Assembly: GCA_005884515.1 (NCBI GenBank) | Contig: VAWS01000007.1 | Span: 1 to 36,303 of the forward strand | Direction: 5' to 3' | Origin: Actinomycetota bacterium | GTDB taxonomy: Bacteria > Actinomycetota > AC-67 | DNA: 36,303 nt | Part shown: positions 26,010 to 35,506 of the stretch, piece by piece | Layout: the number at the start of each line of letters is the position of its first letter | How positions within the stretch are numbered: the first letter of the stretch is position 1 | Program-made: the position numbers and the translations under genes | The notes under the pieces: generated by a model | Told to the model about the DNA's origin: nothing | The model's input: the letters and a program-made list of their open reading frames with translations, nothing else | The model's database searches: none

Positions 26010-27125
26010 CTAGCCCCCGATCGCCCGGCGGTAGGCGTCGACCGTGCGTGCAGCGTGTTCGCGCCACGTCGGAAGTGAAGGCTGAGGCAGCCGGGGGACC
26101 GAACGACCGGCCGCCGAAACGATCGCTTCGACCCACGCGGTCGGATCGTCAGCGGGTATGTGGACCGCGCCACCACGGGCCACCTCGACGAGCGCTTCGT
26201 CGTTGCTCGCTATGACAGGTGCTCCGAGCGCAAGTGCCTCTGCAACTGGAAGACCGAACCCTTCCTCGATGGCCGGAGCGAGAACGACCGTCGCGTGCTC
26301 GTAGTACCAACGCAACTGCTGGTCCCCAACTCGGTGTGCCCACATCGCGTGCCCCCGCTCTGCGAGCTTTTCGAGCCGGTCGCGCGTCTGGGCGCTTCGC
26401 CACCCGTCGGGGCCTACCGCGACAAGTTGCAGCCCATCTGTGGCGGAGGCTACCCGGTCCCAGATGTCGATGAGAAGGGACACGTTCTTCCGAGGCGAAA
26501 GGTCGCCGACCACCAATGCGAATCGACCGGCCGGCTTATCGATGGGAAGAAGGGGAGACGCCGACGTGAGCTCTACGGATACCCCGTTCTGTGCGACCAT
26601 CGTCTTGGATCGAAAAGATCCGTCGACCTGCGCAAGCCGCTTCGCGGTCGCCTCGCTGACCGCCAACAAAACGCTGGCTGCACGAAGCGAAGCGCGGAAA
26701 TAACGGGGTAGGAGGGCCCTCTTAACGAAGGCGTATTGCTGGGGCCACGTGATCGCCAGCACATCATGCACCGTCAGCACGGTTGGAAGTTTGGTTCGGG
26801 GCAGCAGATGCTTCGTTCCGTGGATGACGTCGACACTGCGCTTCTCCAGGATCGGGCCGAGGCGATAACGCTCCCACAGCGCCCGGTCGATCTGGCTGCG
26901 TCCACCGACGGTGATGATGTCGTTTACGTTCGGCACATCGATGCTTTCGAGGGCGCCACGAGCTTCCGGCGGGATGATGACCGTCATCTCGACGGCCTGT
27001 TCTTGACCAAGAGCCAGGATGAGCTCGCGGATGTATCGCCCCATGCCGCCGCCGCCGGCGAGAGCGGAGGCAAGAAGCCCGATCCGCATTCGAGCCGTCA
27101 CGTTCGCTTCTGCGCGATCCCGCAC
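26010..27125 (-). CDS. Glycosyltransferase family 4
   Basis: MRIGLLASALAGGGGMGRYIRELILALG...VDVIHGTKHLLP...VVGDLSPRKNVSLLIDIW...LAPAIEEGFGLPVAEALALGAPVIAS. Confidence 0.9.
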   Translation of the reverse strand: MRDRAEANVTARMRIGLLASALAGGGGMGRYIRELILALGQEQAVEMTVIIPPEARGALESIDVPNVNDIITVGGRSQIDRALWERYRLGPILEKRSVDVIHGTKHLLPRTKLPTVLTVHDVLAITWPQQYAFVKRALLPRYFRASLRAASVLLAVSEATAKRLAQVDGSFRSKTMVAQNGVSVELTSASPLLPIDKPAGRFALVVGDLSPRKNVSLLIDIWDRVASATDGLQLVAVGPDGWRSAQTRDRLEKLAERGHAMWAHRVGDQQLRWYYEHATVVLAPAIEEGFGLPVAEALALGAPVIASNDEALVEVARGGAVHIPADDPTAWVEAIVSAAGRSVPRLPQPSLPTWREHAARTVDAYRRAIGG

Positions 27126-28267
27126 GCCGTTTCGTACGCGTCCATGACAAGCTTCAGATGTTCGTCCCAGTCCAACAGCCCGTCGTCTGCGTCGGCTGAT
27201 GTGCCCACCGGCGCGTTCGCGAAACTCAGCAATCTCTCGGATAGTTCCTTCCGGTCACCGGGGCGGAACAGGAACGGCCGGGATGACGGCGCTATGAGCT
27301 CCGGTATTCCGCCGATGGAGGCCCCGATGACCGGTATGTTCCGGGCGCGCGCCTCGTTCACGACGAGCGGAGCGGGATCTTTCCACTCCGACGGCACCAC
27401 GAGCGCGTCGATCCGTTCGAAGAAGTGGTCCCGCGCGGTGTTATCCAGCCAGCCCAGCAGCTCGATCCGGTTCGATGCGCGCGCGGCGAGCGTTTCGGAC
27501 AAGGGCCCGCCCCCTCCTATGAGGAGACGAGCCGATTGCGGGAGGTCCGCAGCCTCGAACGCTGCAACCAAGGTCGCGACGCCCTTATCCCTAGTCAGCC
27601 GGCCGAGGTAGCCGAAGACCACACCGTTACCGGTGCGGATGTTACGCGACGTTCGTACGACCGGATTGTGTACCACCCGCAGCCGGTCTCGTATCCACGC
27701 GATACTTCTGTGCTCCACGGCAACCGCCTCCGAAACAGCGAGGACGACGTCCGGCGGGTGCCGATCGATGATCTTGTTCCTTATCGTGCTGATCGCACGG
27801 CAACTAAGGCAGCGTGTGTCGCATGCACCTCCGTTCCGCTTCAAGAGGGATGAGCGTTGGCAGAGCAGCCAGTAGTCGTGGATCGTGTGAACGTGTCCTA
27901 TGCCCGTGCGGTCGCGTATCGCAAGAGCAGCGCTCGAGAGGCCGGACACGGCGTGTGTGTGCACCACGTCTGGCCGGAATGCGTCGATCGCCTCATGGAT
28001 GGCCCGAGGTGCCGCCGGCCGGTAAACGTCGAGCAGGTGGAAAGCTGATCGAGAAGCAGCTCCTTTGGATGCGTACGCGTCGAGCCTGTACGGCCATGGA
28101 GATAGCGTAGAGACGACGTCGTCTCCGCCGACGCCGAACGTGAGAACGCCTACCTCGCCGCCGCGCGCGCGCAACTGATCGGCCAAAGCCGAAGCATAGG
28201 ACTCCGCACCTCCGAGGACGACCGGAGGCCAAAGGCTCGAGATCATCAGGATGCGTCGGACGGTCAT
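27098..28267 (-). CDS. Glycosyltransferase family 4
   Basis: MTVRRILMISSLWPPVVLGGAESYASALADQLRARGGEVGVLT...VVHTHAVSGLSSAAL...FGYLGRLTRDKGVATLVAAF...VPSEWKDPAPLVVNEARARNIPVIGASIGGIPELI. Confidence 0.9.
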   Translation of the reverse strand: MTVRRILMISSLWPPVVLGGAESYASALADQLRARGGEVGVLTFGVGGDDVVSTLSPWPYRLDAYASKGAASRSAFHLLDVYRPAAPRAIHEAIDAFRPDVVHTHAVSGLSSAALAIRDRTGIGHVHTIHDYWLLCQRSSLLKRNGGACDTRCLSCRAISTIRNKIIDRHPPDVVLAVSEAVAVEHRSIAWIRDRLRVVHNPVVRTSRNIRTGNGVVFGYLGRLTRDKGVATLVAAFEAADLPQSARLLIGGGGPLSETLAARASNRIELLGWLDNTARDHFFERIDALVVPSEWKDPAPLVVNEARARNIPVIGASIGGIPELIAPSSRPFLFRPGDRKELSERLLSFANAPVGTSADADDGLLDWDEHLKLVMDAYETACGIAQKRT

Positions 28268-28381
28268 CGGATCGTTGGACGAGGTGTGACACACACAGGG
28301 TGAACGTAGCACGATGGCGTGGCGTCATCCGGTGCATCGTTCGAGCAGCCTCGGATGCTGCCCTCAATTATCATCCTCGGC

Positions 28382-29542
28382 ATGCGCCTCGCCGTGTACT
28401 GCCCATGGGTTCACTTGATCGGAGGCATCGAGCGAACGCTGCTCGAACTGATGCAGCGTTCACGACACGAGGTAACCATCTATACCCATCGCTTCCGGGC
28501 GGAGCTGACGTACCCGGGGCTGAGCGGCCGTGTCATCGAATTCAAGCCCCCCGTGTCCGTCGAACGGTCTATGACTCCGCTGGTCGGTGCCGCCTGGAGG
28601 ATCGCTCGCACCGAGCTAAGCGAGCGAGATGCTGACGCCCTATTGGTTTCGTCGAATGATCTCGGCGATCTGATCATGGCGCGGACCCGCCTACCCGCGG
28701 CGTGTTACTGCTGGACCCCTCTGAAGATCCTTCACGACCCGGCCTTGCGAGAGGGGCTGCGGCGCCGTGACAAGCGCAAGTCGCAGGCTCTGAGCGTGTT
28801 GGGCCCTGCGCTCGATGCCGTGGATCGCCGGATGTGGCGGCGCTATGACCACGCGTTCGTTTGCAGCGGGGAGGTTCTTCGCCGCGTCCAGAACGCGCGC
28901 CTTGTACCAAGTGGTCCGGCAGAGGTGCTTCATCCGGGCGTCGATCTGGAGTGGTTCTTCGATGATGGACGATCCAGGGAAGACTTCCTCCTCGTCGCAG
29001 GGAGGATCAAGTGGTGGAAGAACGTCGACCTTGCGATCGCAGGATTCGCCGAGGCAGTCCGGCGGGGAGGCCGCCTATCTCTGGTGATAGCGGGCGTGGT
29101 CGATCCATATGACGAGAACTACCTTGAGTCGCTCCGTGCGCAGGCGGCGGGTTTGCCGGTGCGATTCGAAACGGGACCTTCTCAGGAGCGTTTGCGCGAG
29201 CTCTTGCGCGGGTGCCGCGCATTGGTCTTTCCCACCCTCAACGAGGATTTCGGCATGGTTCCGCTCGAAGCGATGGCCTGCGGCGCGCCCGTCATCGCGG
29301 TGGACGCGGGGGGCCCCCGTGAGTCGGTCGTGGACGGTGAGACGGGTTGGCTTGTTCCACCGACTGCACACGCGTTTGCGGACGCGATGCTCGAGGCAAC
29401 TTCCACGTCGCGCGCCGAAGAGATGCGCACGGCGGCTCGGGCGAGAGCCGCTCAGTTCTCGTGGGATCGCTTCGTTAGACGGGTCGATGACGTGATGGAT
29501 GAGATCCTGGACCGGCGAAGGGTCGCACAAGCGAATCCTTAA
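28382..29542 (+). CDS. Glycosyltransferase family 4
   Basis: MRLAVYCPWVHLIGGIERTLLELMQRSRHEVTIYTHRF...FLLVAGRIKWWKNVDLAIAGF...FPTLNEDFGMVPLEAMACGAPVIAVDAGGPRESVVDGETGWLV. Confidence 0.9.
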   Translation: MRLAVYCPWVHLIGGIERTLLELMQRSRHEVTIYTHRFRAELTYPGLSGRVIEFKPPVSVERSMTPLVGAAWRIARTELSERDADALLVSSNDLGDLIMARTRLPAACYCWTPLKILHDPALREGLRRRDKRKSQALSVLGPALDAVDRRMWRRYDHAFVCSGEVLRRVQNARLVPSGPAEVLHPGVDLEWFFDDGRSREDFLLVAGRIKWWKNVDLAIAGFAEAVRRGGRLSLVIAGVVDPYDENYLESLRAQAAGLPVRFETGPSQERLRELLRGCRALVFPTLNEDFGMVPLEAMACGAPVIAVDAGGPRESVVDGETGWLVPPTAHAFADAMLEATSTSRAEEMRTAARARAAQFSWDRFVRRVDDVMDEILDRRRVAQANP

Positions 29543-30513
29543 TCCATCGTCACCAGCTCATGCACAGCCGCGGTTTCTCGAGCGGCCCGTTCCCACGTGA
29601 ACATCGCCGCGTGCCGGCGTCCACGTTCGGCGAGGGAATCGGCGAACGCGTGGTCTTGTTGGAGTCGGATCATCGCGGTCGACCATGCCTCGGCATCGAT
29701 CCCATCCAGCAGCAGCGCCCCGTTCCCCAGCACTTCGGGCAAGGATCCGGCTCGCGACGCGATGGCCGGGGTTCCCAGGGCCATCGCTTCGAGGGGTGTG
29801 AAGCCGAACCCTTCGAATCCAGACGGATGAACAAGTGCGCGCGCGCCGGCGATCAATGCGATGAGATCGTTATCCGAGACGTGGCCGGTCAGGGTCACGT
29901 CGGCGCCGACACCCCGCTGTTCGATCTCCGCGCCGACCTCCTCTGCGCCGAAGCCTCGAGGGCCCACGACGAGGAGGCGGATGGTGTGCGGCTTGAGCGC
30001 AGCCGCTCGTACGAGGGTCGTGACGTTCTTGCGAAGCTCGACCTTGCCGACGCAGACGAAGTATCCGCCTCTTTCCACTCCGAAGCGCGAGCAGACCTCG
30101 GCCAGCGTGCTTTCCGGGAGCGTGACTCGGAATCGGTCCGAGATGCCGTGGTGTACGACGGTGATGCGCGCGCGCTCGATCCCGAGCCGGTCTTCCGCCG
30201 CGTCGGCGACGGCGCCCGACACGGCGACGATCATCGCTGCACGTTTCGCGGCATCCTTGAGTGCCGCGATCCCGAGCCTGCTCTCGCGACGCCGAAACGC
30301 TCCGGCGTCGTCGAGATGCTGCAGGTCGTGAAGCGTGTACACGATCGGCTTACGCGAGGGAACGGGGAACGTGGGGGAGAGCACGTGTACCAGATCGGCG
30401 TCGGGGGAGAAGCGTTCGATCTTCGGGTACCGCGCGAGGTACCAGGCCAGGTGCAGGGCACGTCTGGGTCCGGGGAGGCGACGGATGGGTATCGGTGGGT
30501 CCGCCGGGGGCAA
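29539..30513 (-). CDS. Glycosyltransferase family 4, N-terminally disrupted (original start probably 30544 in another frame)
   Basis: DLVHVLSPTFPVPSRKPIVYTLHDLQHLDD...YFVCVGKVELRKNVTTLVRAA...VHPSGFEGFGFTPLEAMALGTPAIASRAGSLPEVLG. The 30544 start reads MTRIALYASQLAPGGPTD in a different frame. Confidence 0.82.
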   Translation of the reverse strand: MPPADPPIPIRRLPGPRRALHLAWYLARYPKIERFSPDADLVHVLSPTFPVPSRKPIVYTLHDLQHLDDAGAFRRRESRLGIAALKDAAKRAAMIVAVSGAVADAAEDRLGIERARITVVHHGISDRFRVTLPESTLAEVCSRFGVERGGYFVCVGKVELRKNVTTLVRAAALKPHTIRLLVVGPRGFGAEEVGAEIEQRGVGADVTLTGHVSDNDLIALIAGARALVHPSGFEGFGFTPLEAMALGTPAIASRAGSLPEVLGNGALLLDGIDAEAWSTAMIRLQQDHAFADSLAERGRRHAAMFTWERAARETAAVHELVTMD

Positions 30514-30540
30514 GCTGTGATGCGTAGAGGGCGATTCTCG

Positions 30541-31827
30541 TCATCGCTGCTGGTGACGATCCAGATCGTCGAGCCGATCCGTCGGCGACCGGCGCTCTTC
30601 GGGACGGCCGTGCTGAAACCGCTCTGCAGCGGCGCGGTGCCATGCCTCGAGGGTCCCGGCCAAAGCATCGATGTCCAACTCTTCCGCGGTCATCAGACCT
30701 CCTTCGACAACGCGGTTGCGAAGTTCAACATCGGAAGCGAGCCGACGGACGGCTTTCGCCAGAGCCGTCGCGTCGCCGGGGGGAGAGAGGAGACAGTTAG
30801 CTCCGTCGCGGAGGTATTCCCCGGATCCACCCGTTCCCGTTGCGACGACGGGTATACCGCAGGCCATCGCTTCTAGGGGAACAAGTCCGAACGGCTCGGA
30901 CCAAAGGACGGGGAATACGACGACATCGGCCTCCATATAGGCCTTGTGGAGGTCGGTTCTGCCGGAGTGGTCGCTGAAACGGACACGTCCTTCGACTCCC
31001 AAACGCGCGGCCTGTTCCCTCAAGGTCGAGAGGTAGTCGGAATCGCCGCGTCCGCGTATCTCCAAGGTTGCCTCATCCGGAAGAAAGGAGAGGGCATCCA
31101 GCGCGACGTGGATGCCTTTTCGCTGATCGAGACGCCCCGCGTAAAGGAGACGCCATCGCCACGCGCGGCGTGGACGACCTCCAGCGAGAGGGGGGAAGAA
31201 CCTCCGATCGATACCTGAGTACACGACCGAGCCGTTGCGCGCTGCTTCCGGTGTGGTCTTCGTGGCGGCTTGTCGCACGACATCGCTCACGAAGAGGAAT
31301 GTGCCGCTCATTCCCAGCTCCGGAACGGACGTTGGTACTCCGGTGAGACGGCGTACCGCGCGCGCGATCGCCCGGCGACCGGTGAAGAGCCGAGACCAAG
31401 CGTCGAGCTTGGGACCATAGAGGAGCCAGTCGTCGCAAACCATATAAACGAGGGGTATCTGCTTTTCGATGATCGTCGTGAGAAGGCCGAACGACATCGC
31501 TCCCATGTTCCAAACGGAAACGACCTCGGGCCGTTCGGCCGAGATCGCATTCTCAAGGGCCAGCTGGTTGGCCCTTTCGATCTTCAGTCTCTCCGGAAGC
31601 GACGGACTGAGCAGCCGATGGTCGTCCCAGTAGAAAGCAAGATCCCGTCGGACGCCGCCAGTGCGCTCGTCGCGGCGATCGGCCACGCCGGGCAGGCGCA
31701 ACGTGGTCGTGAGGACAGTGACTCTATGGCCGTGGGCCCTAAGCCGTTCGACAGTGTCGTAGCAAGAGAGCTCATAACCGCCGTAGTGATGTGGCGGGTA
31801 CATGTTGGTCAGCACCAGAATCCGCAT
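30541..31827 (-). CDS. Glycosyltransferase family 4
   Basis: MRILVLTNMYPPHHYGGYELSCYDTVERLRAHGHRVTVLT...LLYAGRLDQRKGIHVALDALSFLP...FPVLWSEPFGLVPLEAMACGIPVVATGTGGSGEYL. Confidence 0.92.
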   Translation of the reverse strand: MRILVLTNMYPPHHYGGYELSCYDTVERLRAHGHRVTVLTTTLRLPGVADRRDERTGGVRRDLAFYWDDHRLLSPSLPERLKIERANQLALENAISAERPEVVSVWNMGAMSFGLLTTIIEKQIPLVYMVCDDWLLYGPKLDAWSRLFTGRRAIARAVRRLTGVPTSVPELGMSGTFLFVSDVVRQAATKTTPEAARNGSVVYSGIDRRFFPPLAGGRPRRAWRWRLLYAGRLDQRKGIHVALDALSFLPDEATLEIRGRGDSDYLSTLREQAARLGVEGRVRFSDHSGRTDLHKAYMEADVVVFPVLWSEPFGLVPLEAMACGIPVVATGTGGSGEYLRDGANCLLSPPGDATALAKAVRRLASDVELRNRVVEGGLMTAEELDIDALAGTLEAWHRAAAERFQHGRPEERRSPTDRLDDLDRHQQR

Positions 31828-32150
31828 CAGGATTGGTTGGTCGTGATTAACATGAGCGGGACCTGGTAGATAGACGCGAAGGTTTTCTCAGAATCTTTCC
31901 AGGGCCGGGCGGGATTCACCCGGCGGTCTCGCGGCGCAGTATAGCGAGCAGTCCTTTGGACAAGCAGCCGATACGGGGCAACTTGCCCGCTAGTGGGTGT
32001 GTCGGGGGACGGGCGCGCGTGAGCGGTGTGGGCACGCTGGCATGTGTGCTCCTCCAGACGTTACCCTTCGTTGGAGTCGTTTTGAACCCTCTGGACAGAT
32101 CGGGGCGATGATCTTTCGAGGCCTGCGTCCGAGCTTGGGCGGCTGATCCA

Positions 32151-32867
32151 TTGACGCCCTCCGGCCTCTTCCACGGCTTCGTGGAGGTCGGCTCCAACGA
32201 CGGTGAGAAGTACGACCACCTCAGCTCGATGATCCATGCAGGTGGCTGGGGTGGCATCATGGTTGAACCTGTTCCCTATGTGTTCGAGCGTTTGCGTCAG
32301 AACTATGGAGACACACCGGGCGTCATACTCGAGAATGTCGCCATCGCCGACCGCGACTCCCGGTTGCCCTTCTATCATCTCGCTCAACTAGATGAGCAGG
32401 AGAAGGGGGCGGTTCCGGATTGGTACGACGGGATCGGGTCGTTCGTCCTCGAAACGATCATGGATCACCGGGATAAGATCCCCGACCTCGAGCGAAGGGT
32501 TGTCCGCACAGAAGTCCCCTGTGTGACGTTTCAGACTCTGTGCGCGAAGAACGGAGTCAAGCGGGTCGACCTCATCCTTATCGACACTGAGGGGTTCGAC
32601 TGGGAAGTCATAAAGAACATCGACTTTGCTCTTCACCGCCCCCGGCTTCTTGTCTATGAGCATTTTCACCTCTCGTCCGAGGTTCGGGGGGAGTGCCGTC
32701 GCTACGTTGAGAGTCTCGGGTACGAGACGATGGAAGAAGGGTTCGACACTTTTTGCCTAGACGTGCGGATCGTCGATGATCTGACGAGGTTTTGGCGGCG
32801 CCTCCGCCCGGCGGTGGCCGGGCAGTCGGCCGAGACGGAGAACACGGCGGCCCAAGAAAGCGCCTGA
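32151..32867 (+). CDS. FkbM-family methyltransferase
   Basis: GFVEVGSNDGEKYDHLSSMIHAGGWGGIMVEPVPYVFERLRQNY...ILENVAIAD...VDLILIDTEGFDWEVIKNIDF. TTG start; RBS not obvious. Confidence 0.82.
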   Translation: MTPSGLFHGFVEVGSNDGEKYDHLSSMIHAGGWGGIMVEPVPYVFERLRQNYGDTPGVILENVAIADRDSRLPFYHLAQLDEQEKGAVPDWYDGIGSFVLETIMDHRDKIPDLERRVVRTEVPCVTFQTLCAKNGVKRVDLILIDTEGFDWEVIKNIDFALHRPRLLVYEHFHLSSEVRGECRRYVESLGYETMEEGFDTFCLDVRIVDDLTRFWRRLRPAVAGQSAETENTAAQESA

Positions 32868-32907
32868 CGCCACCCAAGTGCCGCGTCTTGCGCATCTTTG
32901 GGACGCA

Positions 32908-33747
32908 CTACTTATTCCAAATACTCAGATCCCTATCAAGCCACGCGCCGAGCTTCGCATTGTCCTCGGCGAAATACTCCATGAGATCGTGCCGGAGATC
33001 GGGCTCAATGGGGGGAGGTGAGAGACCCTCACGAGTAAAGAGGCGCAGCATCGGGAGCCAGATTTTCAACGGGATCTTTCCACCAAGAGCAGGTCGTATC
33101 AGGAGACGAAGCAGAGGAGTTGCACGTGACTCGCGATACGTATTCGTAATCTGCCCGACGTTCGAGGGGATGATCGTTGGGTCGACGCCGATGTGAAGGC
33201 AAAGCGTTCGAAATGTTTCGAGAGGATTCGCAGCGAGATCATCGAACAAGAGAACCTTGAGCTGCTCCCGACGAAAATGCTGTGTCAGATTGACGAGTTG
33301 GGAAAGGTAGCGGCTGAACGCGAGATAGAACGGCCAGCGTCTACCGTCCGTCGCCTGGCGTTCATCCTCGAAGGCTTGCCGAAAGCTGCGTCGCTCCATG
33401 GCGTAATACCGAGCGTGAAGGAAGTGCGAATATGCTCGGTCGACGGGGTTTCTAAGGATGGCTACCAAACGAGCCTTCGGGACAACAGATGCCATGCGAG
33501 GCGCGGCCTCGACCGGGAAGAGATATGAGGGTGATGCCTCTCCGATAGCCTTCTTTCCTGCCCCGGACTTGAAGTGGGATGTGTACCAATCCAGCCCACG
33601 AGAGAAATTTGCTTCATCGCTGAAGAAGTTGATTTCCTTCCCAGCTGGCACATAGACGTCGGGATGTTCCCGTAGGTAATGCCAGAGCGAGCTGGTTCCA
33701 GACTTGGCCGCACCGACGATCAGGAACGTGGGAAGGATCGGGTCCAT
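32908..33747 (-). CDS. PAPS-dependent sulfotransferase family protein
   Basis: 5'-PSB-like motif TFLIVGAAKSGTSSLWHYLREHPDVYVP and 3'-PB-like motif RLVAILRNPVDRAYSHF; also KEINFFS and EASPSYLF blocks. Confidence 0.9.
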   Translation of the reverse strand: MDPILPTFLIVGAAKSGTSSLWHYLREHPDVYVPAGKEINFFSDEANFSRGLDWYTSHFKSGAGKKAIGEASPSYLFPVEAAPRMASVVPKARLVAILRNPVDRAYSHFLHARYYAMERRSFRQAFEDERQATDGRRWPFYLAFSRYLSQLVNLTQHFRREQLKVLLFDDLAANPLETFRTLCLHIGVDPTIIPSNVGQITNTYRESRATPLLRLLIRPALGGKIPLKIWLPMLRLFTREGLSPPPIEPDLRHDLMEYFAEDNAKLGAWLDRDLSIWNK

Positions 33748-34405
33748 ACCGCTAGCTCGAAGACCGCTGATTGGCCGGCGGGTCTCCCAGCCGGAGATCC
33801 TCCGGAACTGAACGATGACAATGGCGGCGTAACGAGAAAGCGGTCGCGGCCCGGAATGATTCTGCGACACAGCGTTGCTCGATGCGATTGCCCCAGACCC
33901 CGGATCCGCGGGATAGCCGTAATGGCTCCTGAGCCGAACAAAAGCCTTCGAGACGCATCAGGGACGCATGATCCTTCGCGCTGTTGCGCGCGATCCTAGC
34001 CCCCACTCCCGCTTCCTCTGCGATGAAGTTCGTTGACGGACCCGGCGATCGGCACTTCCAGTGACGAGATACCTGATGGCATCCATAAACGTGGTGTAGA
34101 AGTACCGAACAGTAGGATCCATGGCCTGATTCTAGCCCGGATTTGCCCCCGTTCACGGCTGCGATCTCAGGTCCGCCATTTCTCGGCTGGTGGCCTTCAT
34201 CGGAACAGGCAAACAACGGCCAGACATGACGCACTACTGCGAACGAAGGTCAGAATGAGATTCCGGGTCGTACGCGTGAGATGAGACGCGGAGGCTACGA
34301 TGATGCGAAACTGTTTCGACCAAGTTGGTAAGGCTAATTGGACTCTAGGGATTTACGGATGTGCGGACCTTTCTACCCGTGCTCATGCCCGGGGCATATG
34401 TACCC

Positions 34406-34534
34406 ATGAAACCTTCTACCTCGCTGCGCGCCAAGCTTGAGGCGCTCAACGGGGCGCTGGCAGCGCGGCTCCACAGACGCCTCGTTGCGTGGAGCTCGCG
34501 AAAGGCCGGCTCGCTGCCGGAGGGCTACCCGTGA
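34406..34534 (+). CDS. Small hypothetical protein (42 aa), coupled to the GT8 gene
   Basis: ATG at 34406 reads MKPSTSLRAKLEALNGALAARLHRRLVAWSSRKAGSLPEGYP*, with the stop overlapping the GT8 start as TGATG. Too short for the supplied ORF track. Confidence 0.4.
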   Translation: MKPSTSLRAKLEALNGALAARLHRRLVAWSSRKAGSLPEGYP

Positions 34535-35460
34535 TGAGCACTTCCATCCAGCTCGCCTGCGCGTCGGACCGCAATTACATGCCGCACTGTGCGGCGATGC
34601 TGCATTCTGCGCTGAGTCACGGTGCCGGTCATGGCTTCCGGATCCACTACCTCCACGGGCCCGACGTCCCCGCCAGATCAAGGGAGCTCGTGGCCGGGAT
34701 GATCGAGCGCCAGGGCGGCACCATCTCGTTCGTTGAGATTCCCGACGAGCGGATCGACGGGCTACCGATCACGCAGCACTTCAGCCGAGCGATGTGGTAC
34801 AGGATCCATCTGCCCGAACTCCTGCCGAACGTGGAGCGGGTCCTGTACCTGGACGCCGACCTCATCGCTCTTGACTCGCTCGAGCCTCTATGGGAAACCG
34901 ATCTGAAGGGCAACTACGTTGCGGCCGTTACGAACGTATTTGGACCTTGGGACGTGGACTATCCTGCCAAGCTCGGTTTGCCTTCCCCTGAGAGCTATTT
35001 CAACACGGGCGTCCTCCTCATGGACCTTGATGAGATGAGAGCGGACAACTGCACCACCGCTTTGCGAGAGTGCGCGCTGGAACACGGCGAGGCTTTTTGG
35101 TTCCCCGATCAGGACGCGATGAACGTAGTGCTTGCAGGCAGGCGCTTGCCTCTGCACCCCCGATGGAACTCCATGAGCGCTCTCTTCACCTTTTCCGCAA
35201 GCGTGGGAATCTTCGGATCGGATGCCACCGATGAAGCCCGACGGCGGCCGGCCATCCGCCATTTCGAGGGTGGCGGGGCCAACAAGCCGTGGCATTATTT
35301 GTGTGACCAGGAGATGCGTGAGGTGTATTTCGAACATCGTCGCGAAACGCCTTGGCCGAACGTCAGGCTCGAGGGCCTCACACCTGCAAACGTCCTGAGG
35401 CGTTTGACTCGCCGCACCCGGCATCGCTTGCCCAGATCGGTCGGTGATCGCTCATCTTGA
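34534..35460 (+). CDS. Glycosyltransferase family 8 (LgtC/glycogenin-like)
   Basis: MSTSIQLACASDRNYMPHCAAMLHSAL...RAMWYRIHLPELLPNVERVLYLDADLIALDSLEPLW...YFNTGVLLMDLDEMR...FPDQDAMNVVLAGRRLPLHPRWN (DxD and DQDxxN blocks). Confidence 0.92.
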   Translation: MSTSIQLACASDRNYMPHCAAMLHSALSHGAGHGFRIHYLHGPDVPARSRELVAGMIERQGGTISFVEIPDERIDGLPITQHFSRAMWYRIHLPELLPNVERVLYLDADLIALDSLEPLWETDLKGNYVAAVTNVFGPWDVDYPAKLGLPSPESYFNTGVLLMDLDEMRADNCTTALRECALEHGEAFWFPDQDAMNVVLAGRRLPLHPRWNSMSALFTFSASVGIFGSDATDEARRRPAIRHFEGGGANKPWHYLCDQEMREVYFEHRRETPWPNVRLEGLTPANVLRRLTRRTRHRLPRSVGDRSS

Positions 35461-35506
35461 TCGTTGCCTGGGGGCATAGTCCCCATCCGCTATTCAAGGC
35501 AAGAAC

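Noticed and set aside
29560-30876. 438-aa plus-strand ORF
   Set aside because: Antisense to two GT4 genes with clear family motifs; its own sequence is low-information shadow frame.
31904-31924. Small hairpin gccggg-cgggattca-cccggc, considered as a terminator
   Set aside because: Only a 6-bp stem with no T-tract, located on the 5' side of both flanking genes. Expected by chance in GC-rich DNA.
33752-34234. 160-aa minus-strand ORF upstream of the sulfotransferase
   Set aside because: No recognisable motifs, unusual composition, and it overlaps the region before the sulfotransferase ATG. Not supportable as a gene.
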